From the NCBI RefSeq assembly GCF_001949145.1, contig NW_019091361.1:993866-1057865 (forward strand): 64,000 nucleotides of DNA, read 5' to 3'. Shown one piece after another: positions 1 through 13,400 of this stretch; position 1 is the first letter of the stretch; every line of letters begins with the position of its first letter. Below the pieces are notes generated by a model. That model made no database searches and was not told where the DNA came from. It saw nothing but the letters and a program-made list of their open reading frames with translations. The DNA comes from Acanthaster planci (lineage: Eukaryota; Echinodermata; Asteroidea; Valvatida; Acanthasteridae). The position numbers and the translations under genes were made by a program.

Positions 1-444
1 ACGTGCTCCACTTTTCACTACAAACTACCCGCCAGCGAGTTCGGGTCCAATAGCTATGAAAAGTTAATGTCCTAAATTTCCCATAGCTTACATGAATGAA
101 ACATGATTGACAACCCTACTACTCCACAACAATACCTTGTAAATACCCATCCATCATACACAAACGTGTTTCTCACTATCAAGGGAAAAGTGTTACACAA
201 TATGAGCACATCACCCATTTAACAGCAAAACCTTTAACACAAAATTGGCTTTTGGAATCACTGTACCTCAAGGAGAAATACGCCAAGACTCCAAACCTCT
301 GAATGTACACCATACTGGTCTCCCTTCACTCGCTCTGGCTAAACAAAGAAAGAAACGTCACATGATGCTGTAGAATGCCAGAGAAAACTCAAACTGATCA
401 GGTTGATATTAGAGACATCAGTGTCAGCTAGGATGGGCTATTAA

Positions 445-1033
445 CCACTTGCTGCCCGCTGGATTTTTCTAGAGCAAGACAAGATGCCGGGTTCTTTTCC
501 AGATTTTCCGTTTTCGAAATTCTTCAAAAATTCATCATCTCATTTAATGGCCGTTTATACCCACATGAAGGACTCTTTGGGACTACTCTAAAGCTGACAG
601 GTGACCTTCATTGACTCCTGAATATTTCAGCCAGGCCTGCAGCCTTGGAAAAAGAGCCCAGATTGTGCGGTGTTACTTAAGATTCTTCTGTTCCCGAAAC
701 CGGCACAGTGCACTGCTGACCTATTTTCAATAGGGGCCACATTAGCGTGCAGCAGTGCTGTGTGGCTCATTGCTGCAGTGGTGGAGAGCTTTTGTCCCCG
801 GTGGTAGTCCACTCGCTCTAAATGCCTCGAACTGTGGTATACTGTTTCAAAACAAGGCTGGATTATCTTCACTACTGAGAGCGAAAAAATGTTGGTAATG
901 CCCAGCAGCTCAGTCTTTTGTGCTGAGCACGGTCTTTTGTTATATGGCCCAACTCTTTTGTCCCAGTTCCGGGCTCCCCGGCTCTGCATATAAAGCCTAT
1001 GTACTCGAAAACGGGTCACCCGGCAGGAAGTGG
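445..1033. mobile_element. Non-autonomous piggyBac-like element (TTAA target sites)
   Basis: TTAA at 441-444 and 1034-1037 flanks a 589-bp segment. Its ends are imperfect inverted repeats: CCACTTGCTGCCCGCT on the left against CCACTTCCTGCCGGGT read inward from the right, 13 of 16 matching. Precise TTAA duplication is the hallmark of piggyBac transposition. A 130-codon open frame on the minus strand inside it (1019-627) has no domain I recognise. The element lies downstream of the last visible map2k5 exon, presumably in the next intron. Confidence 0.5.
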
Positions 1034-1451
1034 TTAAAAAGCATACTCACTTCTGAAGTTAACAGGGCAAGTGAATGAGGAATCAAGCAACTACTGAACC
1101 TTTATAAAAATGCGTCACCCACCATTCCAAAAACCAGGCTGAAGTACACATAATTATATTGATGTTTGACAAGTCCTCTGCAAGCCATAATTTTTCAGGC
1201 TTCAGAGTGATCCAAGATGCAAATCTGGTCTGTAGAAAGCTTTGGTAGTTATGGGCAGCGAAAGTTGAGGAATTTGCATTGTTCACATGTAACATGGACA
1301 CATATGTCTTTCATCCATTTGTTCTGTGTTTGTGTGGATTCCTGTCGCGTGGAGGCACTAATGTGAACAAACAAATTCATTGCAAGGAGAATGTATCAAA
1401 GCAATAGGTATTCTGTGAACAGCACACGTTGCTAAATTCAGAGAGACTTAC

Positions 1452-4400
1452 TGCCATGTATGCGTTGGTTCCGACATACGTCTTAGTGATAGAATTCACG
1501 AGTTGAGCACTGACACCAAAGTCACACAGCTTGACTTCACCTTGAGTGTTGACCAGGATATTGGAAGGCTTGACATCTACAGGGAAAAACTGAATACTTA
1601 TGAACCAGTTAAGGAGAGGACTTCCAGCAAGTCTGCTTGGGATATTAAACACCCTTAGTAGGCAGGTACGTTTGTGGTGATGTTAACTTTCACACTAGTC
1701 TACACTGCAGGACAGGTTGTATGAGCGTCAATGGCTTCTCAAAATACAGGGAGGGGGGTTGGGTCACACCAGCATACTGTACCTACGTTATAGAGGCATA
1801 GATGTATGTGGTGATATCAAGATCACAGTTAAGTGCAAGGGGGTCCAACATGTGCTCCTTCCTAATGCTTTACCAATAACACTCGGACTTGAACCCTAAA
1901 CTGTACGGGAATGCAGTTATGAAGGTTGTATTGCTGTTCAAAAGAAGTCCCTTCCCAAGGACCCTTTTTCTTTTTCTATCCTTATAAATCATTTATGCTA
2001 GCATCATCAATGATTTTGTTAGAATTTCTTTGAAACGTGTTTTTCACTTTAGTTAAATAACACTATTTTTAAAAAAGCAGCAATATTATTTCATATCTGG
2101 TACTTACCTCTATGCATGATCTTCAAACTCCAAAGGTATGTCAATCCTTTGACGACCTGTCATTGTAGAAAGAAGAGCACAGGAGACAGATGGACGGGAC
2201 AGGTTTTGTTAGCACGTGTGGAATCAGCCGATTAAATCTCTCTATTCTTTGATATACATGTACATGTAATTGTAGAGTCAAGTTCAATCATTTCCTCAAG
2301 TCACACCAATTTATTTCACGTGGTTCATACAATGGTCTTCACAGTCGACATTTATTAGAAAATGTCACGCCATCCAAAACCATTCTGTTTGAATGACCTG
2401 TATTGCCTCTTACAAAATACACAACGACGATTTCAATTGGGCGGGCACGTCACAATGAAGCAACATTAGTGAGGCAATATTCAGCAACATCTAAAAATAG
2501 TGACTGTTTAATGCATAAATGCATGTACGAAAATGCATTCCATAGATTCCAAAGCAGTTTGATGAAAAGGGGTAGATTCTCATTGCTGTTTGGCCCAGAA
2601 ACCCAGTTAATAGGTTTCCCATGCAAAATTCCTCCATAGAGGCCTGACCAGATACATCACATGCAGCATGTGTGTTTTGATGTACTCATATATCAAGGCA
2701 GGGCATACTTACAGAAACAGTAATTCTTCCCAGGAGATTTTCAGGAATGCAATGGTACATCTCTAATGAACCACCTAAAGCAGTAAGGCCCCAAAGCAAA
2801 CAGTAAATGTTTAAGCAAATACTCAAAGAGATCTTTTTAGCTACCGTACGTGTACAATGTGCAGCAATGCAGCTCGCACTATGAACTTTCAAAACCGTGA
2901 AAATGCAGTTTGGCCATTAAATCATGGTGAAATTTTTTCAAGGCAATGTAAGACCGTTCTCACAGTGGAAAGTAGAGCAGCTTGGGGGCGATTGCAATTG
3001 CTCCACAGGTAACTACAGGTGTACATGTATGTACATGTAGGTAACTATGTCTTTGTTGAGTTAGCAAGGTTCTGAAAAGAGAATGTGGGCCTGTGGACCT
3101 TATATGTTTCACAAAAGGCTTTGAAGAATGTGAACATTTCTAGATGTTGCATGTACTACAAGATAAGAGGTAACTTTCTGAAGAATTTCAATAAACGCAA
3201 TAAAATAAAGAAGTCGACTTTAAGGCAGTTTTAAAGCATCACAATTTGATTAATAATGACAGAATCTACACTCTTAATTGGCCACTTTGTAGTGGACATG
3301 CCCATGATCAGGCCAGATAATCTTTCTTCCGATACTTCTGCATGTACGTTGCCATGTAGGTTTTGGAATGTAAAAGAAAGAATTCTAAACTACGAATTAA
3401 AATTATGATGTGTTGACTTCTAGTGCAAGTGATTCTTTGTGAAAAGACAGTTCAGAACAGATTCTTGGGCACAAAGTGTAAAATATTCAAATTACAATGC
3501 AAAATAAAAGAAATTCTTTGAAAGATGTAAACATTCAAAATTTGAGAAAAAACTGCGTCAGTGGCAAGTACATGCCTTTATTCAGTTTTGGAGCTTGATT
3601 ACAGCTAAAATGACACGGTTATACAACAGGGAAACCATGACTCATTTTGTTCAAAGTAGATCTCATTTTACATTCAGGACACACAAAGCAATCCAGAGAT
3701 GGGTCTCATCTCGTGACTTACCATCCATAAATTCTGTACATATTGATATTCTATTCTCGGTGAAGAAAGCTCCATAGAAGCCAATGATGAAAGGGGAGTC
3801 ACACTGTCAAATGAAAACAGATTAAAAATACATAAGAATTGCACATATATTTGTGGGCTTCACAAGAGCAATTCTTTGAGTTGATTTCCAAAAGTATGAG
3901 TACTTTTTAAAAGCAATCTGATATATTTCGAAAGAATTCTAATGGTGAATTCCTCGAGACATGCCTTATTCAAACATTATTTCAGGTGTTGCAATTTGTG
4001 GTTACCATTGTACATTCTTTACTTTGCTGACATTTCTTCTTTTTGCCACCAACCAAGAATAAACAAATTTTTCACTCATTTCAAAATGACAGGGCAATTC
4101 CGTCTCCATAAATACATGCACATTAAGTGTTCCAAAATTTCCTTAAATTTGCCTGGTGCTCTTCTGGAAAGTGTTTCCGGTTGGAAAAAGGATAAGTATT
4201 AAGATGGGTGAAACCATTTACGCAGATACAATAACAAAATAACTTTAAGATACCCATTGCTTCATTCGTGTATTTTAAAATAGTGAAGGGATAACACCCA
4301 AAAGAACTAGTTAAGTTTTGAACACGTATATTCTGTAAGTGAACATACACATGTACATGTACATGTAATGTACATATAACAGCTTGATTGTCATTGGAAA

Positions 4401-7400
4401 TGGAACCCGTAACAAGAGGATGGCATCATTCATCACATGCAAAGGCGCCTTCAAATCATGCTGTATCAGGACTACAGGATATCGACACCAGAATCTGTTG
4501 GCCAATCAGAGCCTCTACATGCCAATCAAGCAACACCCCCCTCGGATGAGAGTGTAGAAGTCCGACTGCACTGCGAGGTGGGATACAAACATCTGTGTAT
4601 CCAGGCACAGTTGCCAACACTGTATCACTGCCATCCGACGGTGAAAAAAAAAGAAGACACAAACGGCAGGAAAGCCTACAGCAGAGCAGCATAGCCTTTC
4701 TGCCTCAAGATTCATCGTTGCAGCCAGATGCCCAATTATTACTGAGTGTAAAGAGACACTGAAGAGGCTCGGACATCTGACAGAGGCTTTTTTCTTTCCT
4801 CCCCTCTCTTGAGTCCCGAGCCAATTGTCATTTCATTAAGAGTGAGGCAGGCGGCTCTTCATCTATCTGTCATCAGTGCAGGAAGCATTATTGTCAGAGC
4901 TTCAGATTGCCCGGTACCTGGCTAAGACTGGCCTGCAATACGAGGTAAGGATCGATAGTATGAGCAGCTCCAACAAACCAAGGAATGCACATGAAATCAA
5001 ACTTCCTCAGCTCAGCATTGTACAAATCTTTACTACGACTGATCTTGTATGTAGGATATCCAAACTAGTTGGAAACCCAATATGCAGCGTAGGGATTTCT
5101 TAGACACAGTTGTTTGAAAGATCTATTAGTCTGTTTCTTTTTGGTCCAAAATCTTGCCTCTTTACAATTCTTGTAACTATTCAGAGCCAAGTATCGATGC
5201 ATGTAGATCAGAGAAAGGGTTGTTAACAAGATGTTTGTTCTTGTTTACTCTTGGTCACATTGATGACTTGATGAAAAAGTTGCTGTTTGAGTTAACTTCC
5301 GAGTACCATACATGTACTAGTACCTTTATGTATGGAATAACAAATTATTCAGATTTATCTTGAAAATGTACATGTATGGTTATTACCAACTCTACACACA
5401 GTCATTTTCCACCACTTTTGAATATTTACAAAATGCAAGGCCACATGTCTCTGCAGTTCTTTAAGACACACGTTGTCACAAAACAGCCGGACAATTTAGA
5501 CCTCTTTTTGAAAGAGCAAGCGTAGAAGAGGCACACTCCTTGCATCACTGAGAAACCAACTGACTGACATATTAAGAGCCTTGCTAGAAATCCTACAGGA
5601 TATTTGGCAGCAGCAGCAGTGGAGTGATAAATTTCTTGAGGTTTTCTTCTCTGGCAATGAACGTGATCAACAGTGATCAACAAAAATGGCATTATTGCAG
5701 GCAGCACAGTTTGTGCACAGTGTACGACAAAAACGTGACACAAACACAACTTTGCATCAGGCTCAGTCCAAAAATCTCAGTCGGAATAGAAGAAAGTGGT
5801 TGTGTAACTTTCATCACATGTATCGGTATTCATTTTATGGACCCATATTAAAAATGAGAATCTGCAGATCTACTTGACGCCTATTATAAGGAAAAGACGC
5901 ATAAGGCTGTGAAAACAATTACATGTACTGTAGCTTCCATCTTTTTGACCAATCACATTTCTTTGCTCCCCTTCCTCAAATATCATAAATATCCAGTCCA
6001 TGGTATTCAAAAGAAACTTCGAAATATTCCTATTTGAAAATATTTGTCTACAAAAAAATGAACACTAAATGTACAGCAATTGACCTTGGACTCTAAGGTA
6101 ACTCCACCCAACAAAAATTAGGTCCAAACAATTGCAGGAAATTCTGATCGTCCTCTGACCACGCACTACCAACTCGTAACAATGCACATTTATGACTGTC
6201 TACAGAGCTCCCATGAATCCCCAATCATACGAGCCTAGATCACCATTTGACGGCCTTCATTCACCACAATGATTACATTCCTTCAGAATCTCCTCCCTCT
6301 ATCATTTCGCTGCTAGGATTCACACGCAAACCCTAACTGCTGACAAACGCTAATTCCCAGTCTGCAACGAAACTCCCTTGGGAGATGGAACAGGCAGGGT
6401 GGCATGGCGGCAACTCAATCCCAGCCGCAGTTAAATGGCTCGCGACTGATTTGCAACAATTGCGGGCAACATTACACTGCGTTACACTTGCGTACTTAAT
6501 AGGCCAGGAGTCGGACGGGCGTCAACTGGTAATAAAAACTAACGCATCGGGTGCCGACTAAGAGGTTTGCTCAGTAGAATATATGATGCATGTACGTAGT
6601 TGTGCAATCATCAAAGCACGAGCAAAACACCCAACAAGTGTAAACCATTCTTCCTCTTTAGTATGGTTCACAGAGATGCCTTTCAGAAAATGCTGGTCCT
6701 ACCATGCTTGATTTAGCAGACAACAAAATGGTGAGATCTGGAGGGAACCCTTTTCTAACCGTAAGCCTTGGGCATTGTTATTTGAAGCCTGGAACCTCCC
6801 CCCCCAGCTGAAAACTACTCTCAAAGTAGACAGACTCTGCACTTCTCATAACCATCAAAACTGAAACAGAATGAGGATTTCATAACAGAGTCAATTTGTT
6901 ACAAATTAATCATCCAAATAGAATCCCCAACACTTCAAATTTTTGTCTGGTAGTTTGTGTCTAGGGCATGTACCTAGAGGGTGTACTTTTAAGCTGTGTT
7001 TATTGTTGAAAGATGCTGGATGGTTTATTTACTGATATCAAAAAGAAATGTAAACATTTTGGTACACTGGAAAGTTCAGGGGTTGATGCATTCACCTTTT
7101 TTCCTGAAAGTCTTCGTGTTTACATTGTACAATGTATGTATGTACATGTTCATGTACATGTGTATAGAATCATGAGGGTTTAAAAAAATCAGAGAAGTAA
7201 TTTATTCTTCAACCACTGTGCAGGTGAATGCAAGAGGAGAATATTACATGTACAAGCAGAACTTTCAAGATATGAAAGAGGAAGATGTCAGGTGATAAAA
7301 GTATTGGATGCAAATCTCATTTATATGCACAAGGGTGATAACATGTTCCATTAACAGGGACCTGTTCCACTCAAGAATCCCTCCAATATAAATGCAACCT

Positions 7401-10400
7401 CGAGAGTTGGCATTTCAACTGATAGCCAATATCCATTAATTTGTACGAAGCTCGGCTGTGACCACGAAAACCCTTAATGACTGGCAAAGCAAAACTGCTG
7501 CACACACTCATCCTTCCTCCAAACCCCTCACGGCCGATATCGCTAGATACTTAAATGATATCGTAATTTTATTGAATTGCAAACGTGATGAAGCACCCGT
7601 GGTGAAATCTTGGCCAGTCACCTCCAGGCGCCCGGCTGGCGGGAGGAGGGAGGGAAAGGCTCCGAGAGGGTTCTCATCAAGGCCGCCTTACTCGGACAGC
7701 TAGAGTCACTACACGCACATGCGTCCTAAATGGATGCCGATACATGCAAATGGCATTATAGTTCCTGTCATTACTTCCTACACAAATGTACTGGTTAATT
7801 ATGTACAGGCTGTAGTAATAAATGACTCATCTTCATGCACAGTTTGTACTGTACATGCAGGTGGGACACATCTGCTACACGTACAAACAATCTTTCACTG
7901 TCCCCCACTACTTTTGCTCTTACTAGTAGTTGTAGGTGTCAGGCATGCAACTCGGACTTTGACAAAAAATCAAACAAATTTCAATCTTTACGTGCCTTTA
8001 CACGTTTTTCACTTTTCAATGGCATAAGTGTGAAGTGAAAAACAAGGAAATCAAATGATCCAAGGAAAGGTTACATGCCTGAGGTGTGGAGTTTCCTACC
8101 TGACACAGTTAATCAAGTAACAAAAACTTTCTACAACCTGGTTTTACAGAATGCACATAATTTGATGAATCTGTACCCGAACCAGATCACGACAACCTTC
8201 CACCCCGAGACTGTAAGTCTTGAGCCCCAAACTGCATATCAAAGTGATTCTACCATTTCATCCAAACACTTTATCCTTTTACACATGCATAATTGCCATC
8301 ATTCGGCTTTACAGATAAATTCTGTAAGCCGAAAAAAAAATCCTTCCCACTTTCTTGAAAGAAATAATAAATTGATTAGGAGCCATGCTGCAATTAAATT
8401 GGCAAGAATGACTAAGTGCAGATTATGACATGAGTGAGTAATGGCCACTGGTCTAAGTGGAGTGTGTTTGCCTAGGACAAACCGATGAACTACAGAAAAT
8501 ATTGACACAATGCCTGCCTGCCAAAAGCCAAAGTGATGCTGCTGACACTCACTCTTTCACAGGACATGGATATCAAATTTCAAAGCACACAAGGTTTGAA
8601 AAGGTTTTTGAAAATTGCAGTTTGGCATACAGAGAAGGAGGCGGTAATTATCTAGTCTTACAATTAATGACGTGGGGTCAAAATTTTGATTTCTTATTTA
8701 TTCAGCATTTGAAAATGTCAGAAATCTTTCAAAACTTTTCTAAAATGTTTAGGAGATTGTACAAAATTTTTAGAAATTCCTCAGGTTTTGTGTTCATCCC
8801 AATTTTATTAATTAGTTTTTTGGGGGATGGAATTTGCCTTTCGGGGTTTTTGTATGCTCCATCTTTGCTTTTCATGTTCCAAGCAAGGTATAAAGCCTTC
8901 ATATTGATCCTTTAATTCACCATTTTATGTTCCCTTCTAAATGCTCAAAACTGCAAAATATGAACCGTAATAAGGGATTCCAATAAAAATGTCACAGCCT
9001 CACAGGGCAGAAGATTGGAGGAAAAACGGGCAAGCGACTGCAGCGGACCTAATCCAATAACCTCCCCATCTGACTCAATCTGTGGGCACCATCTAATCCA
9101 TCAGCCGGTCTGGTGTCTCCCCGATTGTTGTGATACGACGAGCTTGGTTATTTCCTTTGCATTTGAATTTCTGTTTGGACAAGGTTCCCCCGTAATCAGC
9201 TGGCCTAGTAGTTTCAGAGACGTCGTCCTAGGTCATTTGTAATAAAGTGCCACCGATCATGTATTCATCGATTAAACTGCAGATGTTTGTGGGACGTGTT
9301 TTTTTTTTTTTCAGTTGTGACAGACGGGTGAAGTCGGTGATACCCAAAGAAGTGCTGCAAATATCAATGTTTCCATAGTCACTAATGTCAATTTCTTGTC
9401 CCCATTTCTGAACTACTTTTTTTCCCTAACTAATACCACATGTACATAAAGAACAACCCCACATAGAAAGAGAACTTTGAATCTGCAGGGTTTTTCCCAC
9501 TAACACTGCTCCAAATCCAACAACAATCTTTTCGACATCACAGATCTTAAAACCCTGTACAGTAAGTGCCATTTACTCTAATGACTAGTGCTGTTTATGA
9601 TACAATTTCTCTATTTCTGCATATTTTCCTTTAGTCTGTTTATGTTGCTCTGAAGAAAAATCCAAAATGAACAGACGACCTTCATAAATAAATATCTGTA
9701 AAAGCTAGTTTTACTATTTTTGTAAGACTGTAAAAGAATTCTAAATGTGCAGAACAATGTAGCATTTGGGTTTTTTTAAATGGACCAGAATACAGGGCAA
9801 TGGTGCAATATGAACACAGAAATCCACTTCAATTCTTGGAAGGCAAAAATACGTGGAAACAACTGGGACTTCTCAGGATTTTCCTCTGACAAGCTGTGAT
9901 TTGAAATGGATGAGTGAAGATGTCAAGACATGACAAACCCACAAGAACTCTTTCAATGCATTTTTCTTAGTGTTAGAGTATCAAAGTAAATAATCACACC
10001 CACTAGTATGAGTGTAAAAGGGATTAACGCGGGAACCAGCACATGAACCAATAATCATGCTTACTCCATTCATTTGCACAACACTGGTTCAAAATGACGT
10101 CACACTTCGGTGCTCTACACCATTTCCTCAAAATGCATTTGATTGTCACAATTCTAAAAATTCAAGAAAAATCTAGAAACTAAAAACATCACAACTTCCC
10201 CAATACTATCCATGACTGACAGATTAAATCTCCTCTATCAAAGGAAAATGGAAAGGAGAATGTTAATTTATAAGGAGGCAAGTAGTAAATGTTACTCTGC
10301 AGGGACCAAGAAAAAAAATCAATATCACCCCGGCTGTAATGCTTGGGGGAGGGGGGACAGCAGGGACATGTTTTCCTTCTCAGTGGCTGACAAGACAAGA

Positions 10401-13400
10401 GAGGGAAACGCTTGAGAGCTACACGTACGATAATCTGGCCTTCCAGGCTTAGGAACCTTCGCTTTTGTTAAGACGGTCGCCGGCTCTGATTGGGGATCAA
10501 GTTCTTGATTCTTGTGTTTCCAATTTCACTTGGGCTTTTTATTGGCTTTGGATGGACTGCGTCTGAAGGATAAAAGGGACAAAAAAAGCATGCTACCAGA
10601 CGAACAGAACCACTACAAAATTGAAGACAGCAAACTTGTCTACTTTTGTAGCAAGAGAGCCTATTTCTTTTATTATTGTTTATAGACTACAGGTACATGT
10701 ATGTACACACATCTACATGTACAAGCTATGGACACCTACATGTACATGTTACAAGGCTTACACCATATGGATCCTCAAATATGAGAGCATTTATGAAAAA
10801 GTCCTTCAATTTCTTGGTAAACTACAAAGCCAGTATTTATTACCAGCAACTGTAATGTATGCGATTTACCTGAAATATTCAACCCTACATGTAGCTGATC
10901 CCATCTTTGAAATGAGAAAAAAAAATTCCTCTTTGGAGGTAACCTCTCGTCATCTACTGAGTTTATTATGGTGAAATACATACAGTCACACAAAAAAACC
11001 AACTGAACTGTGACAATGTAAACAACAATGGCAGTTGTAGCAAAAACATTGCTTCAGTGTTGCGTCTTGCAGCAACATACACAGATGTACGTAGTACCGG
11101 TGTAGCTACAACCTTGTACCCGAGGTCATACTGATATACATGTAATACAAAGTGGTATAAACAACACCTTCGACAGTGAAAAAGATGAAGGTAATGTACA
11201 TCCCGTGAGGTTCATCACTCACATACCAAAACATACATGTACATCAACAAATCACGTGATCGATGCTCAACCAATAAAAATTCACAATCTGTAATGCAGT
11301 ACTGTAGTGTAACAAATACGGATGTTGTCAAGTCATGTTAACCCCTCATGCCAGGATTCTTTCGACTGCGACTGCTGGGCTGCGGTATGCCCAGTATGCA
11401 AAGCCCTGTCCAGCAGCAGGCCCACACTGAAACTGCAGCTGCATGATGAATAGAATGTATGAGTGGTATGCACTAATCCTCACACAAAGCCGCGGCTGTC
11501 CACGGTCCCCCCCCCGACTGAAGGGGTTACCAAAATGTACAAATTCACAAAAGCTGTACACATTTAATTTCCAGCAAATTATATCACAAAAGGTTGTTAA
11601 CATCAAATCTTGCATTCACATTCCCCTTAATTAAAGGTGAATGGAATCTTACAAAATGTATATGGTGTCACCTTTTGCATGATTTTCAAATGTGCCATGT
11701 CATAAATAGATGTAGATGTAGATGTCCTCTTGTCTCACTGTACATTATGAGAACCTAACATGTCACTTGAGTAGGCGTGAAAAATTTTGAGCCTTCAAAT
11801 TTGAGGGAAAGAATATCTTTTGCACTCCAACTGACTTGCTCCTCACTTTGTTAAACAGTGGAGCTGTAGAGTCTACATGTACATGTATATTTAAGGGTAA
11901 TTGAGTTTGCAATTTACACGGTAGCTTGCAGTAGACACCTGTCACTTAACTTTTAATGATGCACAGAAGCTGCCCGCCAGCAATTTAATTTTGCCGGCAG
12001 AATTCAGAGAAGCAGACATGTTCGAAAGGCCATATCCCCTGAAAGAATCACAAACTGTACTTGGAGGAAAAGAGACTTCATCAGTCTATATACATGTACA
12101 TTGAGACTTGACGGAGAATGACACAGACAGATTAATGAATTTTCCAATTCTCCTGTATTCTCAGTGAACCACACAGGTGAAGTTGATCACAATGTATGGC
12201 ATGTCCAGTCTTTTTTACGGAAAAAAAGTTTGGTTCAAAGTAAATAAACACACTAGTGATTCATGACCAACGATTAACGTATGTCAGATGTAGTCTTGTC
12301 ATCCTGCACAAGCAGTCATCAACGATACTGCCTTGAATCCTGTCAGAGAATCCCTGTTCTCATGTTTTTTATAAGCACATTATTTTACATTGCTCCTCTA
12401 TTCAGGGGTATAGTATAGTGCCTGTGATGGTGAGCACAGTTCTCTATGGCTGCACACACTTTCCCTGAGGGTTTAAGATCCAAGAATGACTATGTGACTT
12501 AAGGCTGACCATCAGGCCTAACATGTGAACAGTTTAGTGACGTTAATATGATCAGTAATAGCAATTATTGCAATCGATATTTTTTTTTTTTAATCAAATG
12601 GTTGAAAGTCTGGAATGTGTACTTGTATGGCATTTGTATTTGCAAGAACTTGTTATTAAAAAGTCCATTTTTTGTGTTTTTGTTGATACAGATGAGGTCA
12701 TCTTCAGCACTGCAGTATGTGTTCTTTGTCCTACTCCTGCCAGCTTTGGTTGTCTCCCGTTCCGATCGGCCCTGCAGGGATTGCTGCCAACAGAAGGGTG
12801 ACGCAGGTCCTGTGGGACCACCAGGTCTGCCTGGTGTGGTAGGACCTCAGGGCCTCCCAGGCCGGGATGGGCTCAATGGGCTCAACGGCCCTGCTGGCTT
12901 GCCAGGCCGACCCGGTGACAAGGGAGAGAAGGGGACCTCGGGCGACATGAGTGGCATACTCAAGCTGCTTAACCAACAGTCCTCAGATGTGCTCACCGAC
13001 CTGCAGGAGGTGCTGGAGTTTCTCAAGGAACAGAGGGCGCAGATGTCCATCAGCCCCGACGTGATGATGGCCTCGCCACCACTGATCCACCCGATGGGCC
13101 GCATAGAGATCACAGCATTCACTGTGGTGCGTACGTTAGACCTACCCGGGCATGGTGACGTGGCTAAAGACATCACGTACGACCGGGTGATCACCAATGT
13201 CGGTAACCGTTTCAATTTTGAGACGGGCCACTTTGTCTGTCCAACCAACGGCACCTATTTCTTTACATTCAGCGTGGCTCATGATCGTGACACGATGGTG
13301 GAGCTGGTGAAGAATGAGGAGCGCTTAGTGGCTGTGCATGGAGATGCAGCCCAGAAGCTCCGCACCATGTACACAAACAGTGCAGTGGTGGAGCTGGTTG

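Noticed and set aside
627-1019. piggyBac transposase gene
   Set aside because: The 130-codon frame shows no recognisable DDE-domain motif and is far too short; only the terminal signals are supported.
12548-12691. N-terminal extension of the C1q protein frame by 48 codons
   Set aside because: It runs through a pyrimidine-rich intron end with an AG directly before the ATG at 12692, and the true signal peptide begins at that ATG.
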